A stretch of 64,000 bases of DNA from Papilionanthe hookeriana x Papilionanthe teres (lineage: Eukaryota; Streptophyta; Magnoliopsida; Asparagales; Orchidaceae): assembly GCA_022702705.1 (NCBI GenBank), contig CM040422.1:34991270-35055269 (forward strand). Reading direction: 5' to 3'. Shown piece by piece: positions 36,817 to 48,900 of the stretch. The translations under genes and the position numbers were made by a program. The stretch's first letter is position 1, and every line of letters starts with the position of its first letter. Under the pieces are notes generated by a model, which saw only the letters and a program-made list of their open reading frames with translations, was not told the DNA's origin and did not search any database.

Positions 36817-38398
36817 AAATGGAGAGAGGAACTTTTTAGAAAATTACAATTTTAATTTTTTTAAATTACCCTGATATCAGAGAGGCTCCAAAACCAATTT
36901 GGTGAATTTTTGAAAAGTATTTTGGAAGTTATGAATTTTTGAAGTTTAAGTTTGGCTAAATGGCTTAATCAACCCATTTGATAGGGCTAACCAAGTTCAA
37001 TTGACTTCAAACTTTTATGGTGAGTTCCAATAATCCTAAAGGTCAGTGGAGAATTTATTTCAAGTTAATTTGATGTATGATTAGCTCTAATTAATTAAGG
37101 TTGCATTTTGGGTGTCTAAGCCAATTAGGGTTATTCTAAGTGAGTTAACTCAAAACCTATTTTTCCTAGGGTCCCCTAGTCATAAGAAACCTCTCCAAAT
37201 TTTCCTAGAATTTATTTCACAACATGATAATTATTGGAATTAAAATACTCAGAATAATGACCTAGAATTGAAAAATCAATAACTCTTCATAGGGATGACC
37301 TCTGACTTTGGAAAATTCAGGGAATGTCCCCAAATTCACAGGCTTCAAAAGCCCTATGGTCTCATGCCATGGTGAATTGTATACATGCATGGAGAATTGA
37401 AAGTTTGTAGAGAGTAAATAAATTATTAAAAATCAAATACTCAATGAAATTAAATGATTTTTTTTCCACATTATTTTGCTCTGTTCACTGAGCAAGAGGG
37501 TATTTTTATTTTATTTTTAGGATTTTCCTACACAAAGTTATGAATTTTCCAAGTTATGGTAATTAAATAAATAGGAAAAATACTATTTTTCTACTTAAGT
37601 GACGCGGCGCCAGCTCAACCTAGGCAGCTCCGAACGCACACGCGTCGTCTTCTGATTTGGCACCGCCATCCGACTCAGCGCTCCAGGGCCCCGCAGTTCA
37701 CGTACCATCGCGCTGTCTGAATCAATCAAGACCGTCCGCTCGATACACGCTCGATCCGACGGCTCCCAGTCATCGTCTATGACTGATGTACACTCGTGAC
37801 CGTCAACCTTCTAACCCTAATTTCTCATTCAATTCTCAATGGATTTTTGTGTTCTTATGCTCTATGGATTGGTCTTGAAGAGACGAACACATCCATACGG
37901 TAAACATGCATTGAAATTGATTCAAATTAAATGGAGAATCTCTGTAAGCTCGGGAAGAAGAATGAGTCCATACCTTTGCTCAGAGAAGTGAAGCTTCGAT
38001 CTGAGAGTTGTGTCACCTTCGATTGGGTCCAAGCAAGCTCCAGATGAAGTCCCTTGGCACAGTGAATTGTCAGGGTATGATTTCGACCACAGCCGATTAC
38101 AAAGCTTAGAGTCTGGAACAGATGGGTGGCCTGGAGAAGGGGCTTTTGTTGGTAAACTTATTCTCTTGGTCTGGTGAAGGTGTAGGACCAATCAATTTGG
38201 GGATTGGCTCACTGTGGAGAAGTGTCCTCGGTTTTGGGCTTGGATTTCCACTGCGAAATTGAGCTCGCAGAGAGGAAATGGCATGGGGATTTCGGTGGGG
38301 ATCAAGTTCTCTATGTGTGGGGAGTAGTACGGAATGATTTTGGCGGAGTTTCCTTAAGGTTGGTTCGAGCACCTCCTCCATGGCCGAGAGAGGTGGGG

Positions 38399-38408
38399 TT
38401 TAAATAGG
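38399..38408 (-). promoter_or_regulatory. TATA-like site in the E1 5' LTR
   Basis: CCTATTTAAA on minus, about 2.4 kb inside the LTR. On minus the first ATG frame after it runs 38381-38106; the partial LTR at 1-3853 has a matching frame (1164-1406), but the likeness is no more than DNA homology explains. Confidence 0.4.
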
Positions 38409-40778
38409 AGAGGCTGGAGGGCCTCCCGTGGGGAGTTAGGGCTTGGGATCAGTGCTCAGGTCGAGGGAGGAACAGCCATGGCGGCACGCTGGACTTGGGA
38501 CGGCTCGACGAGGAGAATTTCAATGTTGGCTCACATGTGAGCTCTCGGGTGTGGTGTTTTCCGGTGATCCAGGCGGCTGGCCGGCAGGCATGGGTCACCC
38601 TCAGGTTCAGTCGGGTAAGGGTTGGGGTTTTGTGTAGGCAATGGACCAATGACATGTGTAAAGGGCTTGAATTAAAATGGAATGGAGATAAGGTCACTTT
38701 GGGTTCAAATGGGTCAACCTACCATTCTGGGTTTGGTGCACCCTTCCAAGTTATGGTTTTGGGCTGGGAGGATCATGTGAGTCAACCTACCAAAGGTAGT
38801 GAAGTCCACATCAAGGATTAGATGGCAAAGTATGGTTTAGAGTGTATCATGTTTAAGGTAAAAAGGGTTTAAAAAAGGTTTAAGAAAGAGATCCCCTCTC
38901 TTGCCATTAATGGCTTGGTGAGAAGGAAAGTAGATTCCATGGCTCTCATGGCTCCCATGTGGCTTATGCATGGCTTCATGGCTCCATTTGGCTTGGGAAA
39001 AGTTTAGTCAACTTTCATGTGGAAGGGTGTTGGTAATTTTTATGGATTTAAGGAGAATTGTCATAAGGCTTGATTTGGATTGGTTTAATGATGATCTTGA
39101 AACTTAGGGGTGATTTTGATTAAATGGATGATGAGGGGAAGTGTCATGTGGGCTTTGGATGAATTTTGGGCCTTTTGAAGTCATTTTTTATGGGCTTTTA
39201 GGAAGGCTAAAGGGGATGGGCCTATAGGTTTAAGAATGAATTCATGGATGGGAATTTTGTAGAAGTTTGGGCCAAATAATTGTTGGGTTTGGTTTAGGGA
39301 TATGTCATGAGTGATTTGAAATGAGTTTGGAGTGATTTGGGTTTGAATTGGGTTGGATTTGGGCCTCTTTGGTAAATGGGCCAATGTAGGTCAAATTGGG
39401 CAAACTTGGGCCAATGTTGTGCTAGGGTTGAAATTGATGTAAAATTAATGTTGGGAAATGTTTATGGGAGTGTTTCAAAGAGGTTTTGACTTTGGTTGGG
39501 TTTTGATTTTGGGGTTTGGGCTTATTTGGGTTAGGTTTGGGTTTAGGTCAAAATTGGGCCTTTGGTTTTGGGTTGAATGTGAGTGGGGTTTGGGTCCAAA
39601 TTTTGGGCAAATCATGTTAGTATTTTGTTTATGGGGAAGTTAGGGAAGGTTTAGAAAAGGTTTGGGGTTAATTGGAGTTGAATTGAGTTAGTTTGGGCTA
39701 AGTTTGGGTCATGGGTCCAAATTAGCTTTAAGGTCAAAAATGAAATTGAATTCAAATGTCAATTAAATTGGACTTGGATTTGGTCTAGATTGATATTGTG
39801 GATGTTAAATTGAAGTTTAGAATTGAATTGGACCAGAATTTGGGTCAATTGGGTAGGTTTGGTTTGACATTGGGTTCACTTTGGGTTAAAATGGGTCAAA
39901 TTGGGGATTTTAACAAAAGTGGGGTAAATTGACAAAATTGGCCCATGGTGTAGTTGGACAAAATGAAATTGGGAATATTTGGGAGTTTTTGAAATTTTCT
40001 GGGAATTTTCTGAATTTTTGGATTTTTTGGATAAGAGGGGCTTTTTGGGTATTTGGAGAGTATTGTGGGGTATTTTTGGAATTGTTTTTGGTATTTTTGG
40101 CTATGGATGATCAAATTTAGTGGAGGGAAATGTTTAGGAATGATTTTGGGGAATTTTGGGTAATTTAGGTGATTTTGCAAATTTTGGGTAGTTTCAAGGG
40201 CATTTGGTAGGTTTGGTGGGTCTGGGGTCCCGGGGGTCAAAAATTGAAAATTTAGAAAATTAAAAATTTAGAAAATTGAAGATTGGGTAAATGTAAGTGG
40301 AATTAAATCATTTTGGTTGAGCCATGAAGCCATATCAAGCCCACATGAGCCATGAAGGGACTCATTTGAGGCATTCACTATGTTGTTCCTAACCCTCTTA
40401 GCCAAGGGCTTAGGGGTTAAGGACCATCCATGTGAATCACCTCCATCGATCAGGAGGTCGAGTTGGGTATGGGTGTGGTTTTAGGAGGTGTGTGAAAGTA
40501 TAGTGTATAAGTGTAGTGTGTGTGTAAGTCAGCCCTCACCGGACCAAGCCACCTGTAGGCAGTCCTAAAGCCAAAGAGTCCTATAGGAACTCATCCTTTA
40601 AACTTCCACATTTGATTTCAACCCTCTAGGTGATTAGGGGTCTACAATCAAGTTTGTGGAGTTTGCAGAGAGTTAAGAGGTGTTTTGAAATTCTAAAAGG
40701 TGGGTTCCACTTCTAGTCCTCTAAAATAGTCAAAGGAAAAGCCTAAGGCTAGATCCTAAGTACTAAAGAGAGAGAGAA

Positions 40779-40800
40779 GACCTCATCAAAAAATGAGGTC
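40779..40800. repeat. LTR-terminal hairpin of the E1 5' LTR
   Basis: GACCTCAT / ATGAGGTC with a 6-base loop, then AACA. Confidence 0.75.
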
Positions 40801-40841
40801 AACAGTTACTAAAATTAAAATTGCGCTCCAAGTCAAGTTTT

Positions 40842-40859
40842 TGGCACTGTTGCTGGGGA
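40842..40859 (+). promoter_or_regulatory. Primer-binding site of an Athila-like element
   Basis: TGGCACTGTTGCTGGGGA closely resembles the plant retrotransposon PBS TGGCGCCGTTGCCGGGGA, usually attributed to tRNA-Asp and common in Athila-type elements (family knowledge). It lies 38 bases right of the E1 LTR end, so the LTR that should precede it has been displaced or removed by E1. Confidence 0.65.
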
Positions 40860-40936
40860 TTTATATCTTCTATTAGTGGTGTCTAATTCTTATATTTTTA
40901 AGCATATTTAAAATCACATATCACTTACTAATTAGA

Positions 40937-41290
40937 TGGCTTGGTGAAATTTTGTGCAAAATTTGGATTACAAATTCCTTACTTTTGAAACACTCACAAA
41001 TGAGATCATACATGCTTCTTTTTCACTTATTTCACCAAGCTTTCAAACATATAACACTTGGGCTTTGATTTCACACACATTTCACCTCATTTCACACATT
41101 GAAAATGTCTTGGTGAAATTTTGTGCAAAATTCGGATTACAAAATGCTTACTTTTGGAACACTGACAAATGAGACCATACATGCTTGTTTTTCGCTTCTT
41201 TCACCAAGCTTTCATAGATATAACACTTGGGCTTTGATTTTACACACACTTCACCTCATTACATACATGAAATCCATCTTTTTACACAAC
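40937..41290. repeat. Tandem repeat of about 168 bp, two copies
   Basis: CTTGGTGAAATTTTGTGCAA occurs at about 40941 and 41110, each followed by matching text through ACATATAACACTTGGGC-type sequence. A third, weaker unit may follow. Confidence 0.8.
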
Positions 41291-41555
41291 ACTTTACTTT
41301 ACTTTTAAAACACCCATGTGCTACACACAAGGGCTTCACATTCTACATACACTTCACCAAATTTTAAAACACCTACATGCTACATCCAAGTGTTCTACAT
41401 TTCACATGCATTTGACACTTGTGGAGGTGGCTATTAGCATCAAATTTTTGTTGGATGAGAGGGGAATTGCTACATATATATTTGTGGCACTTGTTTTGAC
41501 TATGCTCATTACATGTTTGAAGGAATACCATCACATATATGCTGGCTAAAATGAA

Positions 41556-41940
41556 AAATCTGCACTTATATGCTCATTTGGAATTAATTTGGATCAATCC
41601 TATACATGCCCAAAGTAAAAATCTGCACTTGTATGTTCATTTGGAATTGATTTGTATCAATCGTATGCATGACCGAAGTAAAAATTTGCACTTGTATGTT
41701 CATTTGGAATTGATTTGGATCAATTCTATGCATGCCCAAAGTAAAAATCTGCACTTGTATGTTCATTTGAAATTGATTTGCATCAATCCTATACATGCCT
41801 AAAGTAAAAATCTGCATTTGTATGTTCATTTGAAATTGATTTAAATCAATCCTATCCATGCCTAAAGAGAAAATCTGCACTTGTGAATTTACTTTGAGTT
41901 GATTTAGATCACTCTTATGCTGCTCCTTCATGAAAAATTG
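41556..41940. repeat. 63-bp tandem array, about 6 copies
   Basis: TGCACTT-type blocks start at 41561, 41624, 41687, 41750, 41813 and 41876, an exact 63-bp period. The period is a multiple of three, so the array is open in several frames (minus 41584-41943, plus 41539-41802) as 21-residue repeats. No start context or family supports coding. Confidence 0.92.
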
Positions 41941-43899
41941 CATCGTTACACTTATTATAAGTCGGTTTTAAACTTCTCTCTCCCGCCCCTTTGCGCCATG
42001 TTTCAAAGCTTCATATTCATGCAATGTGGAAGGTCATAGCCTCTCTCTAACTATGTTTCTCTATGTTGGATAAGCTTATCTTGGAAAATTTGATATGCTC
42101 TACTTTATGTTACAAAACATCTCTATGTTTAGTGTATTTTGCTTGAAGCTTTGAGCTTTACTCCTTCATGAGATATATGCATGTATAGGTGGCATTCCTT
42201 TTCTTCATTCTTACTCTCTTTAATGCATGATTGAGTACTTAATGAAGTGTGGCATGTTGCTTAGCCTTTCTCTTAACAAATGTGGGGTTTGCTTTGCTTT
42301 TGAGAAAAGAGAGGTAATGTGAGAAAAGAAAAGAAAATGGGAAAAGAAAGAAAAGAAAAAAAAAGGAAAAGAGAAGGGAAGAATGTTGGGTAGAAAGGTT
42401 GAGTAAAATGCTATACTTTCTCTATTCTTGCTTCTTTATGCTCGCTACACCTTATTTATGAAATTTGGCATGTCCTAGTTTTTATTGTTAGCATGGGTTA
42501 GAGTTTGTTTTTGGAGTTCCCTTGGCTCCACTCTTTCCTCTCCACCTTGTGGTTTGATTGTTTTATTGAGATGAGATTTCATATATAAGTGTTAATGCTC
42601 CTCTTTTACATACATTGTTAGCATGCTTGAAAATTTAGACTACATGCTATGAATCATGTTCATGGTAGGACTTAAGTCCAAATCTTAGAGCCATTTTAAC
42701 TACATGCTTGCTCTCTAACTTGCAGTTTGGATGAGGTTTGGAAAAGGAAGATATGATGCTTGCTTTTTCTTCCTCCTAGTATTACATTTTCAACATGAAA
42801 TGGGTTGGTGAAGCTCTATGATTGAATGATTATTTGGTGAATCACTTATTGCAATGCATTCTTATGATATTCTATTTGTTATACTACTGCAAATGTGGAT
42901 GAACTTAAACTTGTTAGAAAAACATATAAAAGAGGGGAGGTGCTGCCAGATTTTTCTTCAAAATTTGCTTTTGCATTTCTCTTTATGCCATGAGTTTGCT
43001 TGGTTTTAACCCCTTATGGGCTTGACTTTTGGCCTTATCGAGGCTCGGTTCTCCCCCTTTTTGTACCTAACTGTGGCACAACTTCTAGCTTTGAATGGTT
43101 TAGTTTTGAGGGCTTTCTCCTGCGTTTTTCTTGAGGGTTTGATTTCCTTTCTTTCCTACTCTTGTTCTTAGCCTTATGAAGGCCCAGCTTGGAGCTTTGT
43201 GTGGCTCGACCTAATGGCCTAATGGGCCTATTTTGTTTAAGATTGGTTGGATCTCTATTTGAACATACATGTCTTGGATTCAGCCATTTACAGAGTTTGG
43301 TTTCTAGTTGTGTTTTCTTCCGAAGTCTTTCTTCGTTAAGTCTCAAGTTGTGTTTCGGGATCTCCTTTGTTAAGGTTTTAAAATCTAAAAGTTTCATTTG
43401 TCAAAGTTTAAGTCACATCTCGAAGAACCTTTTTTTTCATAATGTTGGGGTTTGGAAATAGCTTTCATTCAGATTTGAGGGTCGATCCCCCTTCTTTACG
43501 ACGTCGTTTTAGGCGGGTCGTTCTCTCCTCTCTCTTTTCCTTGTCCCTTGTATTTTTTTTCTTCTTCTTGCTTCTTGGCCTAGTTTTCTGCACTTCTGTA
43601 TGAGGCATAGTGCGCACGTATAGCCTTTCGCTATATGCGGGGCCTTCAAGCAAGGCTGTAAGTAGGATGGTTAGGGAGGACGATGATGACATTGCATTAG
43701 AGAGGGATACAATGGATTTTTAGAATAGTGTCTCCTGACTCAGAGACCCTAAAGAGGGTAGAGGAAGGAATTTACGATAGTATTCACCCACACTTGGGGT
43801 ATCTGCCACTGTCACTCTTAGGTTGCTAGTAGTCCTAATTTGGTTAGGATAGTCAACTTGTGAATCATACAGTTTTACAAAATATACAAATACATTTTA

Positions 43900-45915
43900 A
43901 AATACAAAACTACCCCCACTACAAAATAGCCTTTCACCCATAAATTTTTACTTGCATGCAATCCAAATTAAAATAATTGAAAAATTTACGAAGGTCTACG
44001 GTTGACTGTTTGGATCGAGCTAGGACTGCCCTTTGTAGGATGACGGTCTGGTACTCAGCACTTAAGGTTGGGATTTATACAACACAGCTCTGAGTCCTCC
44101 GCGCCATCGTGCTTACGGTCCTCCCAGACTTGTAATCCATCTTTGTAGTCTTCTCATGGTTACCTTTTCTACAGATTTTCTACAAATTTTTATACGAGTT
44201 TTTTTCTACGGGTTCTCGTAATTTGTCTAGAATTTTCTATGGATTTTGTCTCTGATGCCTTTTCGTCAAACTTTCATGAATTGCTCTTTTCAAATTTTGC
44301 TACATACTTTTACATTTTCACATACACCTTAGGACACACTTGCACCACTTGCATGCTACTACTGTTTTACCTTTTTGTGCCATACTCCTATTTTCTCACT
44401 ACTACTATTTTAATTTACTACATACACCGCTACTACTATTTCTTCACTACTGCACTTTAAATTTTGTGCTTTATTGTACATTTACTTTATTGCAAATCAT
44501 GATACTTTCCTGTGAAAATTAAAATTACCCCACGACATTCAAAATATAAAATAGCTCAAAACTTAATTACAAAAAAAATAAAATTTGCAACTTCAACTAA
44601 ATTAAAAACGTCTCTTGGATGACCGGAAATCCCTCGGAGGAGGTAACCTACGTGTTGCTAACAGGGTTTCCTACGGTTTAAATGAAAATGTGGAATTTAT
44701 TCAGTTGAGTTTAGAAAATTCATTTGGATTAAGTGAATCTAATGAAAATGGTGAAACCAGAATTAGAGAACTGTGAGAAACTAACCGGTGTCGCCATAAT
44801 CAACTTGAACATTTGTTTTAATTAAAACACTAAGCCACCTCAATTTTAAACCTTCTAGAACATGACACTTCTCTCACCCCCCTGATTGTCACTTCTTAAA
44901 CTATACATTCAGCAATAACAAGGAGCTTGAGGCATACACTGTGGGTAGCACGATCAATGACGTGGAGAACATGTTCGAGAGAGCAAATAACGGATCTACA
45001 ACAGGAACTCTCTTTCTTAGATATAAATAACAAGCCATAAAACTTCGAAGTAGCCTACCTAGTGAAGCATGAACCCTCACCTTATCTTTTGGGCCTTTGC
45101 ACTTAATGCAATATAAGCCCAACCTCGTATTAGGTTTCTGAGTTTATCATCCGATATGATGTAAACCCTCGCAATTTCTAGGCTATTCACCTGATCGACA
45201 TCAAGTGAGCGTAAGCCCTAACTTAATTAAAATCAATAGGATGAAATATAAAAATATATTCTCTACCTAAATTGAGCCAAACAATAAGATAGATTGGGAA
45301 GGCACCAAGACTCCTTCTTGGATCCATGACCTCTCCTAGTTCTTCCTTCTTTGGGTTCCTACAATAACTATTCCAGAACTTGAAACCACTCACCTATTGG
45401 ATTCTGATTACCTCAATTTCATTAAAAATCCCAGCCTTTAGAAGTCAATTCATAAAACTATATTTCCTGATCTAAATTGAGAGTTTTCTTAGGTGACTTC
45501 AGTTATCTAAGATGTAATTAACTATAGAGGCTTTCCCTAATAAGAAATGTAAACGAACCCCAATATTAATATAAACCCTATCTAATTCATTTGTATTAGA
45601 TAGGGAAATTTTTCAGTCAACATAAAAGGTTCACAGACCATAAAAGATGTCATGAATTTTGTAGTTTATTTGATCAAACTGTATCATCAAGCAGTGTGTC
45701 TATTCCTCGGAATAGATGTATCGCTTGCGATATCATGCTCATTCATTTCAAACTACTAAATGATTGAGATTCGTCCATTGTTCTTTTTTTTAAGTTTAAA
45801 AGATTAATTTCATAAATCCATATATGTACATTAAATTAAATCAAAACCACATTTTATAAAACCATATTTCATAATTTTAAAAAGTCCCAAAAAAAACAAA
45901 TTTAACTGGCCGACA
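43900..45915 (+). mobile_element. Fragment of a giant-family LTR in opposite orientation
   Basis: In reverse complement this matches the left third of the solo LTR (about 13711-15300): the GGTAACCTACGTGTTGCTAACAGGG block near 44650 and the AACCGGTGTCGCC-type block near 44790 are clear. It ends with CCGACA at 45910-45915, the counterpart of the TGTTGG terminus. It therefore lies head-on against the E2 LTR, which begins at 45916. The left limit is approximate. Divergence from the solo LTR is high. Confidence 0.6.
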
Positions 45916-48900
45916 CAGAGGAGAAAATGTGATTTTTCAAATTTTTTTTTAATTTATATAATTATTTTAATGCAAAAATAAGGATTTTTAATGAAAATTC
46001 AATAACTTAGCCAAAACAAAAGCTTTGGCCTTGAGAATTTTATTGTATGTAAACCTAGACCAGAGGACCACTTGGACGAAATTTCATGATATTTTAAGTT
46101 TAATTTAATTACTAGAATTATTTTAAGTTATGTAGTATTAATTAATTATACAATATTTTGGAGATTGGAAACAAGTTTATATTTTTCTTGGATCTCTATA
46201 AGGTCAGAGAACCCAGAGAAACAAATTTTATATTGTTTTGATTTTTCTTTTAATTTGTAGAACTATTTTTTGGGAAGTTAAGGAAATTCATTTTTTTAGC
46301 CTTCAAAAATTTATTTAAGCCTTTGAAAATTAATATCTTGGCTTAGAGTCTTGAAAAAGTATTTGGATGGTTCCTAAATGATTAGGAGACCAAATGTGAC
46401 AATTTAGTGAATTTTAATATTTTAATGATTTTTGTCGTTTTTAATTATTTAAAAATCACTTTTTGGCTTAAATATGAAATGTTTGTTTTAATTACCATTT
46501 TCTTTTCATAAAATTCCACTGGTCATGAGGAACAATCAAAACTATTTTATAAATTGTTGGCTTGTATTTTTAATCACTAAAAACTATTTTAGTGGTAAAA
46601 ATGCCTTTTAACTTAGAAAATTCAATTAGGTGGTTAAATGAATTCCAAATGACTTTAAAATTTTTAGAGGAGTCCTTCTGACCTTTAACCACAGTGGAGA
46701 ATCATTTTTTAGTCATTTAAATATTTACTTTATTCAAATTAATTCCACTTTAGTTTTAGGTTAAAATGACAATTAGATGCATTCTTAAAGATTTAGATCA
46801 ATTCAAATTTTTCCTAGGGTTCTCTGGTCACAATAACCTACCAAAATTTATTTTGCATTTTTCTGATCAATATTTTAATTATTATAATTATTTTACCAAA
46901 ACAGACACAATATTTTGAAAAATAGGGATCTCTTCATAGAGATCTCCCTTAGTCATGGAAAAGTCAGGGAAGATCCCCCATTATAGAGAGATCAAAACCC
47001 CTGTGTTTCATGTCATGGTGAAATGTCTAAGACAATGGAGAATTAAAATACTCCATACTATATTTATTTAATTAAAAATAAAACACACATCAAATAAACT
47101 TCAAACTATTTCCACATTGTTCTACTCTATCCACTAAGCATTAGGGTATTTTTCTTTTATTTTTATGATTTTTCTACACCAAGTTATGGATTTTTAAAGT
47201 TGGATTGATTTAAATAAATAAAAAATCCCTAATTTTCTATTTAAACCATGCGGCACTGACTGTATCCTCGACAGCTCCGAAAGACCACACGACACTCCCT
47301 AATTCGACGTCACCATCTAAATCAGCTTCACACTTTATGTCTCAGTGTTTTGTCCGGTGCAATCTCAGCCATTTGTCCATTACACACTTGATCCAACGAC
47401 GCTCCTTCATCGTCTTCGACTGGTTCATCCCGAGAGCCGTCTACCTTCTAGCCTTAAGATTTCAAGCTACACTAAACTAAATTGCATGAGGTTTATTCCT
47501 AGAGTTTCATCTGGCCTAGATGAACCTATCTATACGGCTAACCTAGCCTTAAATTGACCCAATGTGCATGGAGAATCAACATAAGGTCGAGAGGAAGGTG
47601 AAGCTCAATACCTTTGTCTGAGAGGGGAGGCCTCAATTAGATGATTATGGCAGCTTCAATTGGTCCTAACGAACCTCCTTATGAAGCTTTTTACTGTGGT
47701 GAATTGTCTAGACCTGAATTCGACTAAGGCCAATTTTAGGTTTTGATCAAAGTCTGGTTCAGATGTCTCTGTGATAGGTCTTTGATGGGGAATCTTCTTC
47801 TTTCAGTGCTGTAAAGGTGTGGGTGCAATTAATTGAGTTTGGTGCACTATGGAGTTGTGGTGAAATGTGTCCTCGTTTCAGCTGGAATTTCAGTGGAGAA
47901 GTTGGCTCTTGACAGTGGGGCTCAATGGCTGAGGATGGTGGGCTTGAACTCAGGAGGTCACAGGGAGGCTCTGGTGAGGTTTTGACATGGTTTCCTTGAG
48001 AAAATTTCAGCACTCCCTCTTGGCCGTGAAGGATGGCTCTTATATCCAGGCCAATGGGTGGAGCTCAGAGCTTTAATTTGGGTGCTCTAGGCCGCTTAAG
48101 CTGAGTCATTAGCAGTGCCATTAATCACTGAGGGGATGCCTCACTGACAAAGCTCAATTTTGAGTTTAAAGGGGTATGGGGTCATTCGGGTTTAGCTGTT
48201 TTGGTGGCTAGGGTGGACGGCAAGGACATGGATGGTGGCTGGGAGGTGATGGGAGGTAAGAGGGGAGTTCAGTGCCATTAGTTGGGTTGCTTACTTGAGC
48301 GTTAAGGGGAGTTTTGGGTTAGCCGAAAAGGGTGAGGTCCATTGGTCTTAAGTGAGGGACCTTTGGTCCATGGCTCAACGAGCTTGGGTTTAGTTCATCT
48401 TGGCTGGTCTCTGGGGTCCCAAGGTTGGCTGTGCTTGAGCCAATTTGGTAAATTTGGTTCAATTTAAGTGACATTGGGTCATGGGTTCAATTTAGGTCAT
48501 TTTAGATTTAGTTTGGGTTAGGTTTGGTTTGAGCTTAGGTTAGTCCCACTTTATTGAGCACATTGGTGGAAATGATTGTCACGAAGGGTTTGGGAATGGA
48601 TTGGAGTGGTTTTGAATTGGTTTGGGGGTTCAATTTGGCTTAATTGGGTAATTGGCCAATTTGGGCAAGTTGGGCTAGCTTGGGTCTAGGTTCAGTTAGA
48701 GTGGGGTTTAGGCCCAATTGATTGTTCTAAAAGGTCTAGGGGGATGTGGTGAAGGGTTCCCAACATAAATTGGGCGGCAATTTTGGAATTGGAACATTCA
48801 ATTTGGTGGAATTTGGACATATGCTCAATTTGGGTCAAAATTGAGGTTTTGGTTTAAATTGGGTTTGGGTGAGACTTGTGCTCAAATTGGAAGCAATAGA

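Larger units (their letters stand above)
36817..40804 (-). mobile_element. E1 5' LTR, truncated
   Basis: On minus it starts at 40804 with TGTTGACCTC and runs to 36817, where it breaks inside the LTR. Roughly 3.4 kb of the U5 side (the AATTT array and the region beyond) is missing. It pairs with 9383-13710 plus 21205-24292: 21 differences over about 370 bp counted by eye. On plus, the base pattern is G/T-rich with many TTGGGTT-type runs, as in the other copies. The TATA-like site is at 38399-38408. Confidence 0.82.
40860..43860 (+). mobile_element. Leader or internal region of an Athila-like element, non-coding
   Basis: About 3 kb after the primer-binding site with two tandem repeat zones (40937-41290 and 41556-41940), a purine-rich run of AAAAGAAAAG type near 42310-42380, and otherwise unique AT-rich sequence. 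I found no gag or pol motif. An open frame at 43465-43692 minus is lysine- and arginine-rich low-complexity sequence and is not called. On plus, near 43655-43722, a short frame RMVREDDDDIALERD ends at a stop; I cannot place it in a family. Confidence 0.4.

Noticed and set aside
38106..38381. Open frame just after the TATA-like site, partly shared with 1164-1406
   Set aside because: Similarity equals that of the surrounding LTR DNA, the length differs, and the start is not conserved. No sign of coding selection can be judged by eye.
41584..41943. 119-residue minus-strand repeat protein
   Set aside because: Produced by the 63-bp array; the opposite strand is open as well and no start context is seen.
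43035..43461. Lys/Arg-rich frames on both strands near 43035-43692
   Set aside because: Low-complexity, overlapping on both strands, with no family match and no conserved neighbour.
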